9,898 bases of DNA. Origin: VMCP01 sp964408945. GTDB taxonomy: Bacteria > Bacteroidota > Bacteroidia > NS11-12g > UBA955. Of the stretch, positions 1 through 7,169 are shown one piece after another. Each line of letters starts with the position of its first letter. The first letter of the stretch is position 1. The stretch lies in assembly GCA_964408945.1 (NCBI GenBank), contig CAYPBJ010000046.1, positions 1 through 9,898 on the forward strand. Direction: 5' to 3'. A model generated the notes under the pieces. That model searched no databases, was not told where the DNA came from, and was given only the letters and a program-made list of their open reading frames with translations. The position numbers were made by a program, and so were the translations under genes.

Positions 1-63
1 ACTACCCACTACCCACTACCCACTACCCACTACCCACTACCCACTACCCACTACCACCTACCA
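1..63. repeat. 7-bp tandem repeat array (ACTACCC)n, open at the left edge
   Basis: Seven exact head-to-tail copies of ACTACCC fill positions 1-49. An eighth copy with one change (ACTACCA) spans 50-56, and a more degraded CCTACCA spans 57-63, so the array decays toward the downstream gene. It begins at the first base of the window and presumably continues to the left, so its full copy number is unknown. The strand is strongly asymmetric: there is no G in the repeat. It ends about 78 bp before the start codon of the SusC-type gene and about 29 bp before the candidate -35 box. The unit is not a multiple of three and I see no gene across it, so it is intergenic here. Confidence 0.95.
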
Positions 64-91
64 ACTATTTTAAATTTTAGTAAATGTAATT

Positions 92-119
92 TTGACACTT
101 ATTAGTTTTTTGGTAAATT
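92..119 (+). promoter_or_regulatory. Candidate promoter of the SusC/SusD operon
   Basis: TTGACA at 92-97 is followed after 16 bp by TAAATT (114-119), which would serve as a -35/-10 pair. The same bases can be read in Bacteroidota style, as TTTG at 91-94 and a poor match to TAnnTTTG starting at 114. The region is AT-rich and is the only non-repetitive space before the SusC start at 141. No good Shine-Dalgarno sequence precedes that ATG, which is common in this phylum. The -10 match is weak, so this is a candidate only. Confidence 0.35.
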
Positions 120-140
120 GCCGCCTATTAAGAAATTATT

Positions 141-3029
141 ATGCGCAAAGTATACCATAGACTTAAAGGACTGTCACTCGTTTTGGCAACCTTGGGAGCT
201 GCAGGTAGTGCACGGGCACAGAAGTCGGCACCCGCCGATACTGCAATCAATCCTCAGGAAGTTGAAAGTGTGGGTGATGTTGTCATCATCGGTTACGGCC
301 GACAAAACCGTAGGAATGTGGTGGGGTCAATATCCACTGTAACCGGAAAAGACATCACCGAAGTTCCAACACAGAGTTTCGAGGCATCGCTTCAAGGTAA
401 AGCTGCCGGCGTGCAAGTGACTGTTGGTAGCGGTATGGCCGGTTCTGCATCGTTGATCAGAATACGCGGTGCGGCATCTATTTCAGCGGCTGGTGATCCA
501 TTGTATGTTATTGACGGAATTCCCATCACACAAGATTACTTTTTAAATAGAAGCAATGGCTACAACTACGGAGGTGGTTTTGCAAATAACCCTTTGGCGA
601 GCATCAATCCAGAAGACATTGAAAATATTGAAATTCTGAAAGATGCAGCTGCAACATCCATTTACGGATCTCGCGGTGCAAATGGTGTTATTTTAATCAC
701 AACCAAAAGAGCACGAAAAAAAGGATTGAAATTTGACGTAAGTACCCGTTTTGGGGCTGCAACTCCTACAAAAATGCCGACTATGATTTCAGGCGATGAG
801 TGGTTGCAACTTTATGAAGAAGCTTGGTACAACGACGGTAACGTGGGTAAGCCCAACTTATCCGCCATTGGTATTCGCATGAATTGGGATGATGCTCAAG
901 GAGTCAACACCGATTGGGTATCGAAAATGATTGGCGTTGGAACCAAACAGAGTTACAGTTTAGGAACCAATTATGCAGGTAAAAACTTTGCCATCAAAGA
1001 CATCGTTTCTTGGGATGATAATGGAGCCTACATCATTGGAAACTCTTACCAGCGCTTGAGCCACAGACTGAATGCAGACATCCGTCCTTTCAAAGGAATG
1101 AATATCCAACTTTCGCATTCATTGAGCCGCGGAACCAACAACCGCGTAGATGCTGCTTGGGCTGGTGGATTGGGTTCTGCTATGAGTACTATGCTTAATA
1201 TTTATCCTCAAACACCCGTATATGATTCTGCATCAGGAACATATACTACTCCTATTGGTTTGAACACATTGAGGGATCTAAAAAATTGGAGAAGCATAGA
1301 AATTCGCTCAATTAACAATGCATCGTTGAGTTACGAGATCAATAAAAACTTATCCATCAATGCCAGCGGAAGCATTGATTACATGGATTATAACGAATAT
1401 TTATACGAACCTGCCGAATTGATTTTGTATTACAACAAAAACTATAAACAGGCTGGAAATGCGAAGTGGTGGCCCCGTTGGACAAACAATTACAACTACT
1501 TTGTAACCGCTAATTACAATAAAACTTTCAACCAAAAACACGACATTTCTGTGATGTTGGGTAATGAATATCAGCGCTCGGTTTCAGAAAGTAAATTCGT
1601 TGAGAACTTTGACGCCACTGGCCCAGTTGATAAAGTAGCAATTCCAGATACTGCGCTTTTAAGTCGTTATAATACACCCTACACTTGGGCTTTCTTGAGT
1701 TTCTTTGGACGTTTCAACTACAGCTTCGACAAGAAATTCAACGTTCAATTGACCTCTCGTTGGGATGGAAGTAGCCGTTTTGGACAAAACAACCGTTACG
1801 GATTTTTCCCTGCTGCTGCTTTTGGATATATCCTATCTGAAGAAAAGTTCATTAAGCGCATCAAGGCCATTAACTTCATGAAAATTAGAGCAGGTATTGG
1901 TAAATCGGGAAATGCAAACTTTGACAACTATGCTCGTTGGGGTACCATCACTCCTAGCGGTAACCTTCCGTTATACAACGGCCAACCACAATTGGCTCCT
2001 GCACGTTTAGAAAACCCCAATCTTCGTTGGGAAAGCACCACCAATTTTGATGCAGGCATAGAAGTTCAGATGTTCAGAGGCAGAGTTTCTACTGAATTCA
2101 CCTACTACAGCAAAAGCACCAAAGACGTAATCATGAACGTATCTATTCCTACTCATATTGGCTTTGGAAGCTTCTATGACAACGTTGGAATGATCAAAAA
2201 TGAAGGTCTTGAATTCACTTTGAAAACCGTGAATGTGCGCACCAAAAAAATGCGTTGGGAAACTAACATCAACGTTGCTCGCAACTGGAATGCCATCACC
2301 AGCATTGGCGTATATTCTCCAGATGCAATCAGTGGAGGAACTAACGATACTCGCGTTGTTGTTGGAGAACCCGTTGGAACCAACTTCTTAGTAAGATATG
2401 CCGGTGTTGATCCTCAAACAGGTGCTCCAAGATATTACGACATCAACGGCAATGTAACCGATAAATGGGACCCTTCAAACCGTGTTGCCGTAGGAAATAT
2501 CTTGCCTGACGCCTTTGGAAATATTTCAAACACCATCAACTACAAGAATTGGGAGTTGAATGCCAATATTTACTTTAACATTGGCGGTAACATCTACGAA
2601 AGTTCTTTGAAACGTCAAATGAGCTTAGTTACTGATTGGAATATGGATCCACGTGTAATGGATCGTTGGCAAAAACCTGGTGATGTAACAAATATCCCAA
2701 GAATGACCTTGAGTACCTTCAATCACGGGTCTACCACTCCATGGATCAATACTGATTTGTGGTTGCAAGACGGAACTTATGCCCGTTTGAGAAGCATTTC
2801 AATTGGATATCGTTTACCGAAAAACTGGTTGAACAAAATGCGTTTCGAAAACGGAAAAATCATGGTTATTGGTACCAATTTATTGACTTGGACCAAATTC
2901 ACTGGTTTGGACCCTGAAATTGCCCGTGACTTTGAAAACGCTACAGATCGTAATATGAGCGGAAGCATTACTTACTTGACTCCCCCTCAAGAAAAGAGCA
3001 TCAGTGTAGCCATTAACTTTAGCTTTTAA
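141..3029 (+). CDS. SusC/RagA-family TonB-linked outer-membrane transporter lacking the N-terminal extension
   Basis: 962 aa. It is predicted to be an outer-membrane beta-barrel that imports a ligand captured by its SusD partner, powered by TonB-ExbBD. A Sec signal peptide covers residues 1-26, with likely cleavage at ARA|Q. A TonB-box-like stretch, VGDVVIIGYG, lies at 44-53. The plug follows at about 57-190 with SusC-family motifs: SLQGKAAGVQV (83-93), YVIDGIPI (122-129), and a block from 150 to 190 containing EDIENIEILKDAAATSIYG and SRGANGVILITTKR. The rest is an aromatic-rich barrel ending in the Phe-terminated beta-signal INFSF. The carboxypeptidase-regulatory-like domain usual between signal peptide and TonB box is absent; only about 17 residues separate them. 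The start at 141 gives a complete signal peptide, and upstream sequence leaves no room for the missing domain. It is first in a four-gene unit, 11 bp before the SusD gene. The substrate is unknown. Confidence 0.95.
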   Translation: MRKVYHRLKGLSLVLATLGAAGSARAQKSAPADTAINPQEVESVGDVVIIGYGRQNRRNVVGSISTVTGKDITEVPTQSFEASLQGKAAGVQVTVGSGMAGSASLIRIRGAASISAAGDPLYVIDGIPITQDYFLNRSNGYNYGGGFANNPLASINPEDIENIEILKDAAATSIYGSRGANGVILITTKRARKKGLKFDVSTRFGAATPTKMPTMISGDEWLQLYEEAWYNDGNVGKPNLSAIGIRMNWDDAQGVNTDWVSKMIGVGTKQSYSLGTNYAGKNFAIKDIVSWDDNGAYIIGNSYQRLSHRLNADIRPFKGMNIQLSHSLSRGTNNRVDAAWAGGLGSAMSTMLNIYPQTPVYDSASGTYTTPIGLNTLRDLKNWRSIEIRSINNASLSYEINKNLSINASGSIDYMDYNEYLYEPAELILYYNKNYKQAGNAKWWPRWTNNYNYFVTANYNKTFNQKHDISVMLGNEYQRSVSESKFVENFDATGPVDKVAIPDTALLSRYNTPYTWAFLSFFGRFNYSFDKKFNVQLTSRWDGSSRFGQNNRYGFFPAAAFGYILSEEKFIKRIKAINFMKIRAGIGKSGNANFDNYARWGTITPSGNLPLYNGQPQLAPARLENPNLRWESTTNFDAGIEVQMFRGRVSTEFTYYSKSTKDVIMNVSIPTHIGFGSFYDNVGMIKNEGLEFTLKTVNVRTKKMRWETNINVARNWNAITSIGVYSPDAISGGTNDTRVVVGEPVGTNFLVRYAGVDPQTGAPRYYDINGNVTDKWDPSNRVAVGNILPDAFGNISNTINYKNWELNANIYFNIGGNIYESSLKRQMSLVTDWNMDPRVMDRWQKPGDVTNIPRMTLSTFNHGSTTPWINTDLWLQDGTYARLRSISIGYRLPKNWLNKMRFENGKIMVIGTNLLTWTKFTGLDPEIARDFENATDRNMSGSITYLTPPQEKSISVAINFSF

Positions 3030-3040
3030 TTGTTAAAATC

Positions 3041-4417
3041 ATGAAAAAATTATTTAAAACAAGCAAATATATCTGGGCCCTTGCGGGAGTTGCCATTTTG
3101 GGGACGTCTTGCGAAAAAATGATCGAAACACCTCCACCCAACGAAATATTGGTGGAAGATGCCATCAACAATACCCAGGATCTTCAACTATTGTTGAACG
3201 GCAGTTACAATGAAATAGCCAATACTTTTGGTGGTTTTTACCAAACTATGGCGGAGTTGTTGAGCGACAATCCAGCGTTGCCAAACAACAATGATTACAG
3301 AGAAGTTTACAATCACAATGTATTGTTCTTCAACAGTACTTCTGGAGCGTTTTATTCGCAGCTTTATCGCGGTATTTTCAGGGCAAATTTTGTGCAAGAC
3401 CATATTGACGATGCCAAAGATTTGACACCCGCTGATCGCAATAGAATCTTGGGTGAAGTCGCATTTATTCGTGCTCTGGGACATTTCACTGCTGTAAGAA
3501 TGTACGCTCAGACCTATGGTTACACTGCAGATAATTCTCATCCAGGAATTGCTGTAGTAACCAAAGTGTCCACACAACCTCAAGCAAGAGAATCAGTAGC
3601 AACTGCATACGCGAGCATTGAACAAGACTTGACTAACGCCATTGCAAATCTTCCTGAAACGAACAACGGCTATGCCACTAAATGGGCGGCTAAGGCATTA
3701 ATGGCGCAAGTGGCCTTCCAAAAAGGTGACTATGCAACAGCTGGAACCAATGCATTAGAAGTAATCAATTCAGGTGCCTTTAAATTTGCTGACACAGTAA
3801 ATACTTTTCATGCATCTGCCTTATCTGAGCACATTTACAGCATCATAAGCTTTGGTGTTAATGACCAACGCAGCGGTGCATATACCTCAAACTTTGCAGC
3901 TGGAGTGCCTGCCATTGTTTTGGCTAAACAAGTGTACTCAGGCTTCAACAATGTTGAAAATGATAAACGATTGGGACAACTACAGGTAATTAACAAAGGA
4001 GCACAGAATGAGTATATTAAAACTACGCAATTTGACGCTCCATTCTTCGATGTGCCTGTTTTACACCTTACCCAGATGTACTACATTGCCATTGAGAGTC
4101 TAGCAAAACAGAATCAAGATTTAAATACAGCAGTAACCTTGATGAATGCATTAATTAACCGTGCTTATATTATTCCTTCTACTCTATCTAGCACAGCAAC
4201 AGCTAACGAAATTCTGACAAGAGTGCGCCAAGAACGTCGTATAGAGCTGATGTTTCAAGGTGATAGAATTCATGAGGTTAAACGTTTAGGTGCCATTGAA
4301 GGCGAAAGAATGTTTATTCGTGGACACGAATGGAATTGCCCAGGCATGATGATGCAGTTCCCCATAACTGAAAAAACCAATATCTTCGAAATTAATCCTA
4401 CAGGAGGATGCAACTAA
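3041..4417 (+). CDS. SusD/RagB-family substrate-binding outer-membrane lipoprotein
   Basis: 458 aa, at the short end of the SusD family. It should sit on the cell surface as the lid of the SusC pore and help capture the ligand. The N-terminus is a lipoprotein signal with lipobox LGTSC, so Cys24 is the likely lipidated residue. The next part, with DLQLLLNGSYNEI and a helical repeat region, matches the N-terminal SusD domain. The C-terminal RagB/SusD signature is clear at residues 398-409 (ERRIELMFQGDR), followed by IHEVKRLGAI. The ATG lies 11 bp after the SusC stop, with no strong Shine-Dalgarno. The last codons encode GGCN and carry the ribosome binding site of the next gene, whose ATG overlaps this stop by one base. 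Family assignment is firm, but nothing in the sequence tells whether the ligand is a glycan, a peptide or something else. Confidence 0.95.
   Translation: MKKLFKTSKYIWALAGVAILGTSCEKMIETPPPNEILVEDAINNTQDLQLLLNGSYNEIANTFGGFYQTMAELLSDNPALPNNNDYREVYNHNVLFFNSTSGAFYSQLYRGIFRANFVQDHIDDAKDLTPADRNRILGEVAFIRALGHFTAVRMYAQTYGYTADNSHPGIAVVTKVSTQPQARESVATAYASIEQDLTNAIANLPETNNGYATKWAAKALMAQVAFQKGDYATAGTNALEVINSGAFKFADTVNTFHASALSEHIYSIISFGVNDQRSGAYTSNFAAGVPAIVLAKQVYSGFNNVENDKRLGQLQVINKGAQNEYIKTTQFDAPFFDVPVLHLTQMYYIAIESLAKQNQDLNTAVTLMNALINRAYIIPSTLSSTATANEILTRVRQERRIELMFQGDRIHEVKRLGAIEGERMFIRGHEWNCPGMMMQFPITEKTNIFEINPTGGCN
4402..4407 (+). promoter_or_regulatory. Strong Shine-Dalgarno deciding the start of the third operon gene
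   Basis: AGGAGG sits inside the last codons of the SusD gene, nine bases before the ATG at 4417. An in-frame ATG at 4408 directly abuts the motif and could not use it, so 4417 is the better start. The arrangement TAATG overlaps stop and start by one base, which suggests translational coupling. A consensus Shine-Dalgarno stands out here because the other genes in the window lack one. Confidence 0.75.
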
Positions 4418-4911
4418 TGAAACATAATTTTAAACAAATCATATTTGCGCTGGTTTTGTCAATCTCTGTGATTGCATGCAAACCTGAACCCAAAGAATTG
4501 GGTCCTCGCGCTAGCCAAGTTGAAGGAATCAATGGCACCTGGGTTTTGACTAAAATAGACCAAATTGATGTGAACGTAGAATTGGCTTTCCAAGAAAGCG
4601 ATACCCTACTTGATGTGACATCTGCTATGTTAACTTCAACTCCCATGGAAATCAGCTTCGATAAATCCAGCAGAAACTTTGAAATTACTCAAGGCGCTGG
4701 TTCTGAATTCTTTGTTAATGCCTTAGGAACATGGGAATTTGATAATGACAATTACCCATCTTACTTGCAACTGAACAATTCATTTGGCCCTGCTAAATAT
4801 TCTTTAATTCGTCCAGTTCGTCCTCAAGACGCATACTTGGCCATTAAGTACAATAAATTGTGCGGTTCTGACCGCACCGTGTCTTATCATTTATGGTTCG
4901 TAAGAAAATAA
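4417..4911 (+). CDS. Small lipocalin-like lipoprotein, probably DUF5004 family
   Basis: 164 aa from the chosen ATG at 4417, which overlaps the SusD stop and is served by AGGAGG nine bases upstream; an ATG at 4408 adds only three residues and breaks that spacing. The N-terminus is a lipoprotein signal with lipobox VIAC, Cys21 being the likely lipidated residue, so the protein is membrane-anchored and probably on the outer membrane. After a short Pro/Glu-rich linker, INGTWVLTKI (38-47) opens a beta-rich domain, and LGTWEFDNDNYPSYLQL (from 103) gives a second strand-turn block. The GTW opening is typical of small lipocalin-like domains; I recall DUF5004 as the best fit, from memory and not by search. 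Its function is unknown. Its place after SusD suggests an accessory ligand-binding role in the same import system, which is inference. Only one Cys (149) follows the lipid anchor. Confidence 0.8.
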   Translation: MKHNFKQIIFALVLSISVIACKPEPKELGPRASQVEGINGTWVLTKIDQIDVNVELAFQESDTLLDVTSAMLTSTPMEISFDKSSRNFEITQGAGSEFFVNALGTWEFDNDNYPSYLQLNNSFGPAKYSLIRPVRPQDAYLAIKYNKLCGSDRTVSYHLWFVRK

Positions 4912-4912
4912 A

Positions 4913-5818
4913 ATGACTATGAAATCTTTTAAACAAATTTTACTGAGCGGTTTTACCGCAATATCTGCGACTACCCTCTTCGGACAAGCAGCTTGGGTTG
5001 AACCAGACCCCATCAACCCCAATGATTCAATCACTGTTTGGGTAGACCTAAACAAATGTACCTTTGGAGGTGCACCTACATTGGCTTCTACTACAGATGA
5101 TTTGTACATGTGGACCTGGTCACCCAAAGAGCATCCTGTTGGACACCCACTACATAACGGTACTTGGGGTGCTTCAAATGATGCACTTAAGGTTCAAAAG
5201 GCAGGTAATGGAGTTGTTTTTTATAGAATGATTCCAACCGCTTTCTATGAGGTAACCGCTTCTCAAGTATATACCTCTCCCATTAAACTTTTAATCAAAA
5301 AGAAAGATGGTTCATTAGACTGTGGTGGTTCAGAATGTAAAACCGAAGATCTTGAAATCAAGATCACCGCACCAACAACTGGCCCTCAGAAACACTATCC
5401 TTTCCCAAGAAAAAAGACCAAAGACACCTTAAGCATCAACCCAAGCGATGTATTAACCATTTTCTATGACCGCAATTTGGAAACCAATGACTCCCTTAAA
5501 GACAAAGAAGACTTTTACTGCGTAGTAAAAGCTCGTGTAGGATTGGGAGCCAATGACTTCATCTTTTTTGTAGATGGTGATAACATCAAGGCTGCAGATA
5601 GAGACATTGCTGGCCGCGTCCCACAAATGAAAATGAAAAACTACGGCAACGGCAAGTTTGGACTCAGTTTTATTCCCAATAAAATGTTTGAATCCATCAA
5701 TACGGGTGGACAAAGAATTTTATCTGTAGAATACAAAGTGATGCGTGGATATATTCGAAAACAATTTGACTGGACCGCTGAATCTCCAGAATACTGGTTC
5801 AACACCAACTGTTATTAA
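4913..5818 (+). CDS. Secreted two-domain protein of the SusC/SusD operon, likely binding role
   Basis: 301 aa, or 299 if the in-frame ATG at 4919 is used; the second start gives MKSFKQ and is equally plausible. A Sec signal peptide ends near LFG|Q (residue 24), with no lipobox Cys, so the mature protein is periplasmic or secreted. It lacks an obvious type IX sorting domain. By eye it contains two related beta-rich domains, about residues 30-150 and 172-290. INPNDSITVWVD (34-45) matches INPSDVLTIFYD (175-186), and KVQKAGNGVVFYRMIPTAFY (93-112) matches MKMKNYGNGKFGLSFIPNKM (239-258). The pattern of an N-G-x3-F stretch after an Ig-like entry recalls SusE/SusF-type or DUF4961-like modules, but I am not certain. 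Five Cys occur (49, 137, 142, 203, 300), so disulfides are possible. It is the last operon gene, one base after its neighbour, and no catalytic motif is visible. Confidence 0.8.
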   Translation: MTMKSFKQILLSGFTAISATTLFGQAAWVEPDPINPNDSITVWVDLNKCTFGGAPTLASTTDDLYMWTWSPKEHPVGHPLHNGTWGASNDALKVQKAGNGVVFYRMIPTAFYEVTASQVYTSPIKLLIKKKDGSLDCGGSECKTEDLEIKITAPTTGPQKHYPFPRKKTKDTLSINPSDVLTIFYDRNLETNDSLKDKEDFYCVVKARVGLGANDFIFFVDGDNIKAADRDIAGRVPQMKMKNYGNGKFGLSFIPNKMFESINTGGQRILSVEYKVMRGYIRKQFDWTAESPEYWFNTNCY

Positions 5819-5831
5819 GTCAAACAAAACA

Positions 5832-5874
5832 ATAACTAAAAAGGCTCGGAATCATTCCGAGCCTTTTTAGTTAT
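5832..5874. terminator. Bidirectional intrinsic terminator between convergent genes
   Basis: The arms 5832-5852 and 5854-5874 are perfect reverse complements of 21 nt around one central base (5853). The core pairs AAAAAGGCTCGGAAT with ATTCCGAGCCTTTTT, so each strand reads as a GC stem followed by a T-run. It lies 14 bp after the stop of the plus-strand operon and 14 bp from the stop of lysA on the minus strand, so it can stop transcription from both sides. Confidence 0.95.
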
Positions 5875-5887
5875 AGATATAAACTGC

Positions 5888-7102
5888 TTAAAGTTCTATC
5901 TCAATCTCATTGCGATAAACATCTTCCAATGTTTCCGCTTTTCTGATTAAATGAGCTTGACCTTTATAATACAAAACTTCGGCGGGTCTTAACCTTGCAT
6001 TGTAATTGTTGCTCATCGTAAATCCATAGGCGCCTGCATTTTTAATTCTCAAAACATCGCCTTCTCTTACCTCGTTCAACTGCCTGTCGTAGCCCAATGT
6101 ATCTGTTTCACAAATGTATCCTACTACGCTGTAGAGCCTCTTTATCCCTTCGGGGTTTGAGATATTTTCAATGTGGTGATAGGCGTCATAGAACATGGGT
6201 CTGATCAAGTGGTTTTGACCGCTATTCACTCCCACAAAAACAGTGGAAGTAGTTTGCTTTATGACATTGGCTTTCACTAAAAACGAACCACTTTCAGAAA
6301 CAATAAACTTTCCTGGCTCAAACCAAAGCTCTAATTCGCGTCCATAACGCGCACAGAACTCTTTAAATGCATCCGAAATGCGTTGTCCTATAGACTGTAT
6401 GTCTGTAACAATATCACCATCCTTATAGCCTACTTTGAACCCAGATCCAAAGTCCATAAATTCAAGATCAGGAAAACTCTCAGCTGAGTCAAAGAGAAGT
6501 TCTGCACCACGCAAAAAAACATCGGCATCGAGAATATCACTACCCGTATGCATGTGGAGTCCGTTTACTTTGATTTTATGGGATTGAACTACCCGTTGAA
6601 CATGTCGCAATTGGTAAATGGAAATACCAAATTTTGAATCAATATGTCCCACTGAAATATGAGAATGTCCGCCAGCCATAATATGGGGATTCAAACGCAA
6701 ACAACAGGGCACGGAATCGCCGTAATAACTTCCAAATTGTTCTAAAATGGAGATATTATCAATATTAATCATCACGCCCAACTCAACCGCTTCTTTGATT
6801 TCATCAAAATCAACACAATTGGGAGTATACATAATTTCTTGAGCTTCAAATCCTGCTCTTAGACCTAAATAAACCTCTTGAATGGAAACCGCATCTAGTC
6901 CACAACCTTGAGCCTTCAATAATCTCAAAACATTGATATTATTTAGTGCTTTCATGGCATAATGAAGATGCACCTTGACCTGTGGAAATGAGTTTTTTAA
7001 TTTTTGGTACTGGTCAATGATTTTTTCAGCATGGTAAACATAGGTTGGAGTACCATAATTGGCAGCAATTTTCAACAGCTCTTTATTCGTTATCTCTTTC
7101 AT
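5888..7102 (-). CDS. lysA: Diaminopimelate decarboxylase (LysA)
   Basis: 404 aa, a full-length cytoplasmic PLP enzyme that decarboxylates meso-diaminopimelate to L-lysine, the last step of lysine synthesis. It is a fold-type III (alanine-racemase-like) decarboxylase. The PLP lysine is K51 in HYAMKALNN. Further landmarks are SKFGI (156-160), HTGSD (185-189), the PLP-phosphate loop DFGSGF (217-222), EPGK (262-265), CETD (331-334) with the likely catalytic Cys, and GAYGFTMSNNYNARLRP (357-373). EPGK replaces the common EPGR and GSG replaces GGG; I recall both as usual in Bacteroidota LysA. The start gives a natural MKEITNKELL beginning. Carboxynorspermidine decarboxylase is the main alternative but fits the CETD and GAYG contexts less well. 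The gene lies downstream of secDF on the same strand, separated from it by a terminator, and faces the SusC operon. I found no convincing promoter of its own. Confidence 0.93.
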   Translation of the reverse strand: MKEITNKELLKIAANYGTPTYVYHAEKIIDQYQKLKNSFPQVKVHLHYAMKALNNINVLRLLKAQGCGLDAVSIQEVYLGLRAGFEAQEIMYTPNCVDFDEIKEAVELGVMINIDNISILEQFGSYYGDSVPCCLRLNPHIMAGGHSHISVGHIDSKFGISIYQLRHVQRVVQSHKIKVNGLHMHTGSDILDADVFLRGAELLFDSAESFPDLEFMDFGSGFKVGYKDGDIVTDIQSIGQRISDAFKEFCARYGRELELWFEPGKFIVSESGSFLVKANVIKQTTSTVFVGVNSGQNHLIRPMFYDAYHHIENISNPEGIKRLYSVVGYICETDTLGYDRQLNEVREGDVLRIKNAGAYGFTMSNNYNARLRPAEVLYYKGQAHLIRKAETLEDVYRNEIEIEL

Positions 7103-7115
7103 AAAGTTTAATATT

Positions 7116-7146
7116 AAAAAAAAAGCGGGGTGAATTCACCCCGCTT
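7116..7146 (-). terminator. Intrinsic terminator of secDF, just upstream of lysA
   Basis: A perfect 24-bp palindrome at 7123-7146 (AAGCGGGGTGAA and its complement, with GAATTC in the centre) has a GC-rich stem. Read on the minus strand it is followed by a run of nine T (7116-7124, two of them within the stem), the classic layout of a Rho-independent terminator for transcripts leaving secDF. It lies 23 bp after the secDF stop and 13 bp before the lysA start codon. Confidence 0.92.
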
Positions 7147-7169
7147 CGTTATGTATCACTGGGTGATGA

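Noticed and set aside
1..63. CRISPR array
   Set aside because: The units are 7 bp, contiguous and without spacers, so this is a simple tandem repeat.
64..140. A frameshifted or lost SusC N-terminal domain upstream of the annotated start
   Set aside because: The stretch is 77 bp of AT-rich sequence next to the tandem array, too short for the domain. No family motif is seen in any frame.
118..342. A 74-residue open frame overlapping the start of the SusC gene
   Set aside because: It needs a TTG start and runs out of frame through the signal peptide and plug of a well-supported gene. Its translation has no recognisable feature.
141..500. Recent horizontal transfer suggested by a somewhat more GC-rich 5' end of the SusC gene
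   Set aside because: The impression is by eye only, the region encodes conserved plug sequence, and no mobile element or tRNA borders it.
3188..3583. A 131-residue open frame on the minus strand within the SusD gene
   Set aside because: It is fully inside a clear SusD coding region on the opposite strand, with no ribosome site or domain. It is best explained as a shadow frame.
7155..7167. Small inverted repeat ATCAC/GTGAT right after the secDF stop
   Set aside because: The stem is only 5 bp with a 3-nt loop and has no T-run suited to either gene. The strong hairpin next to it explains termination.
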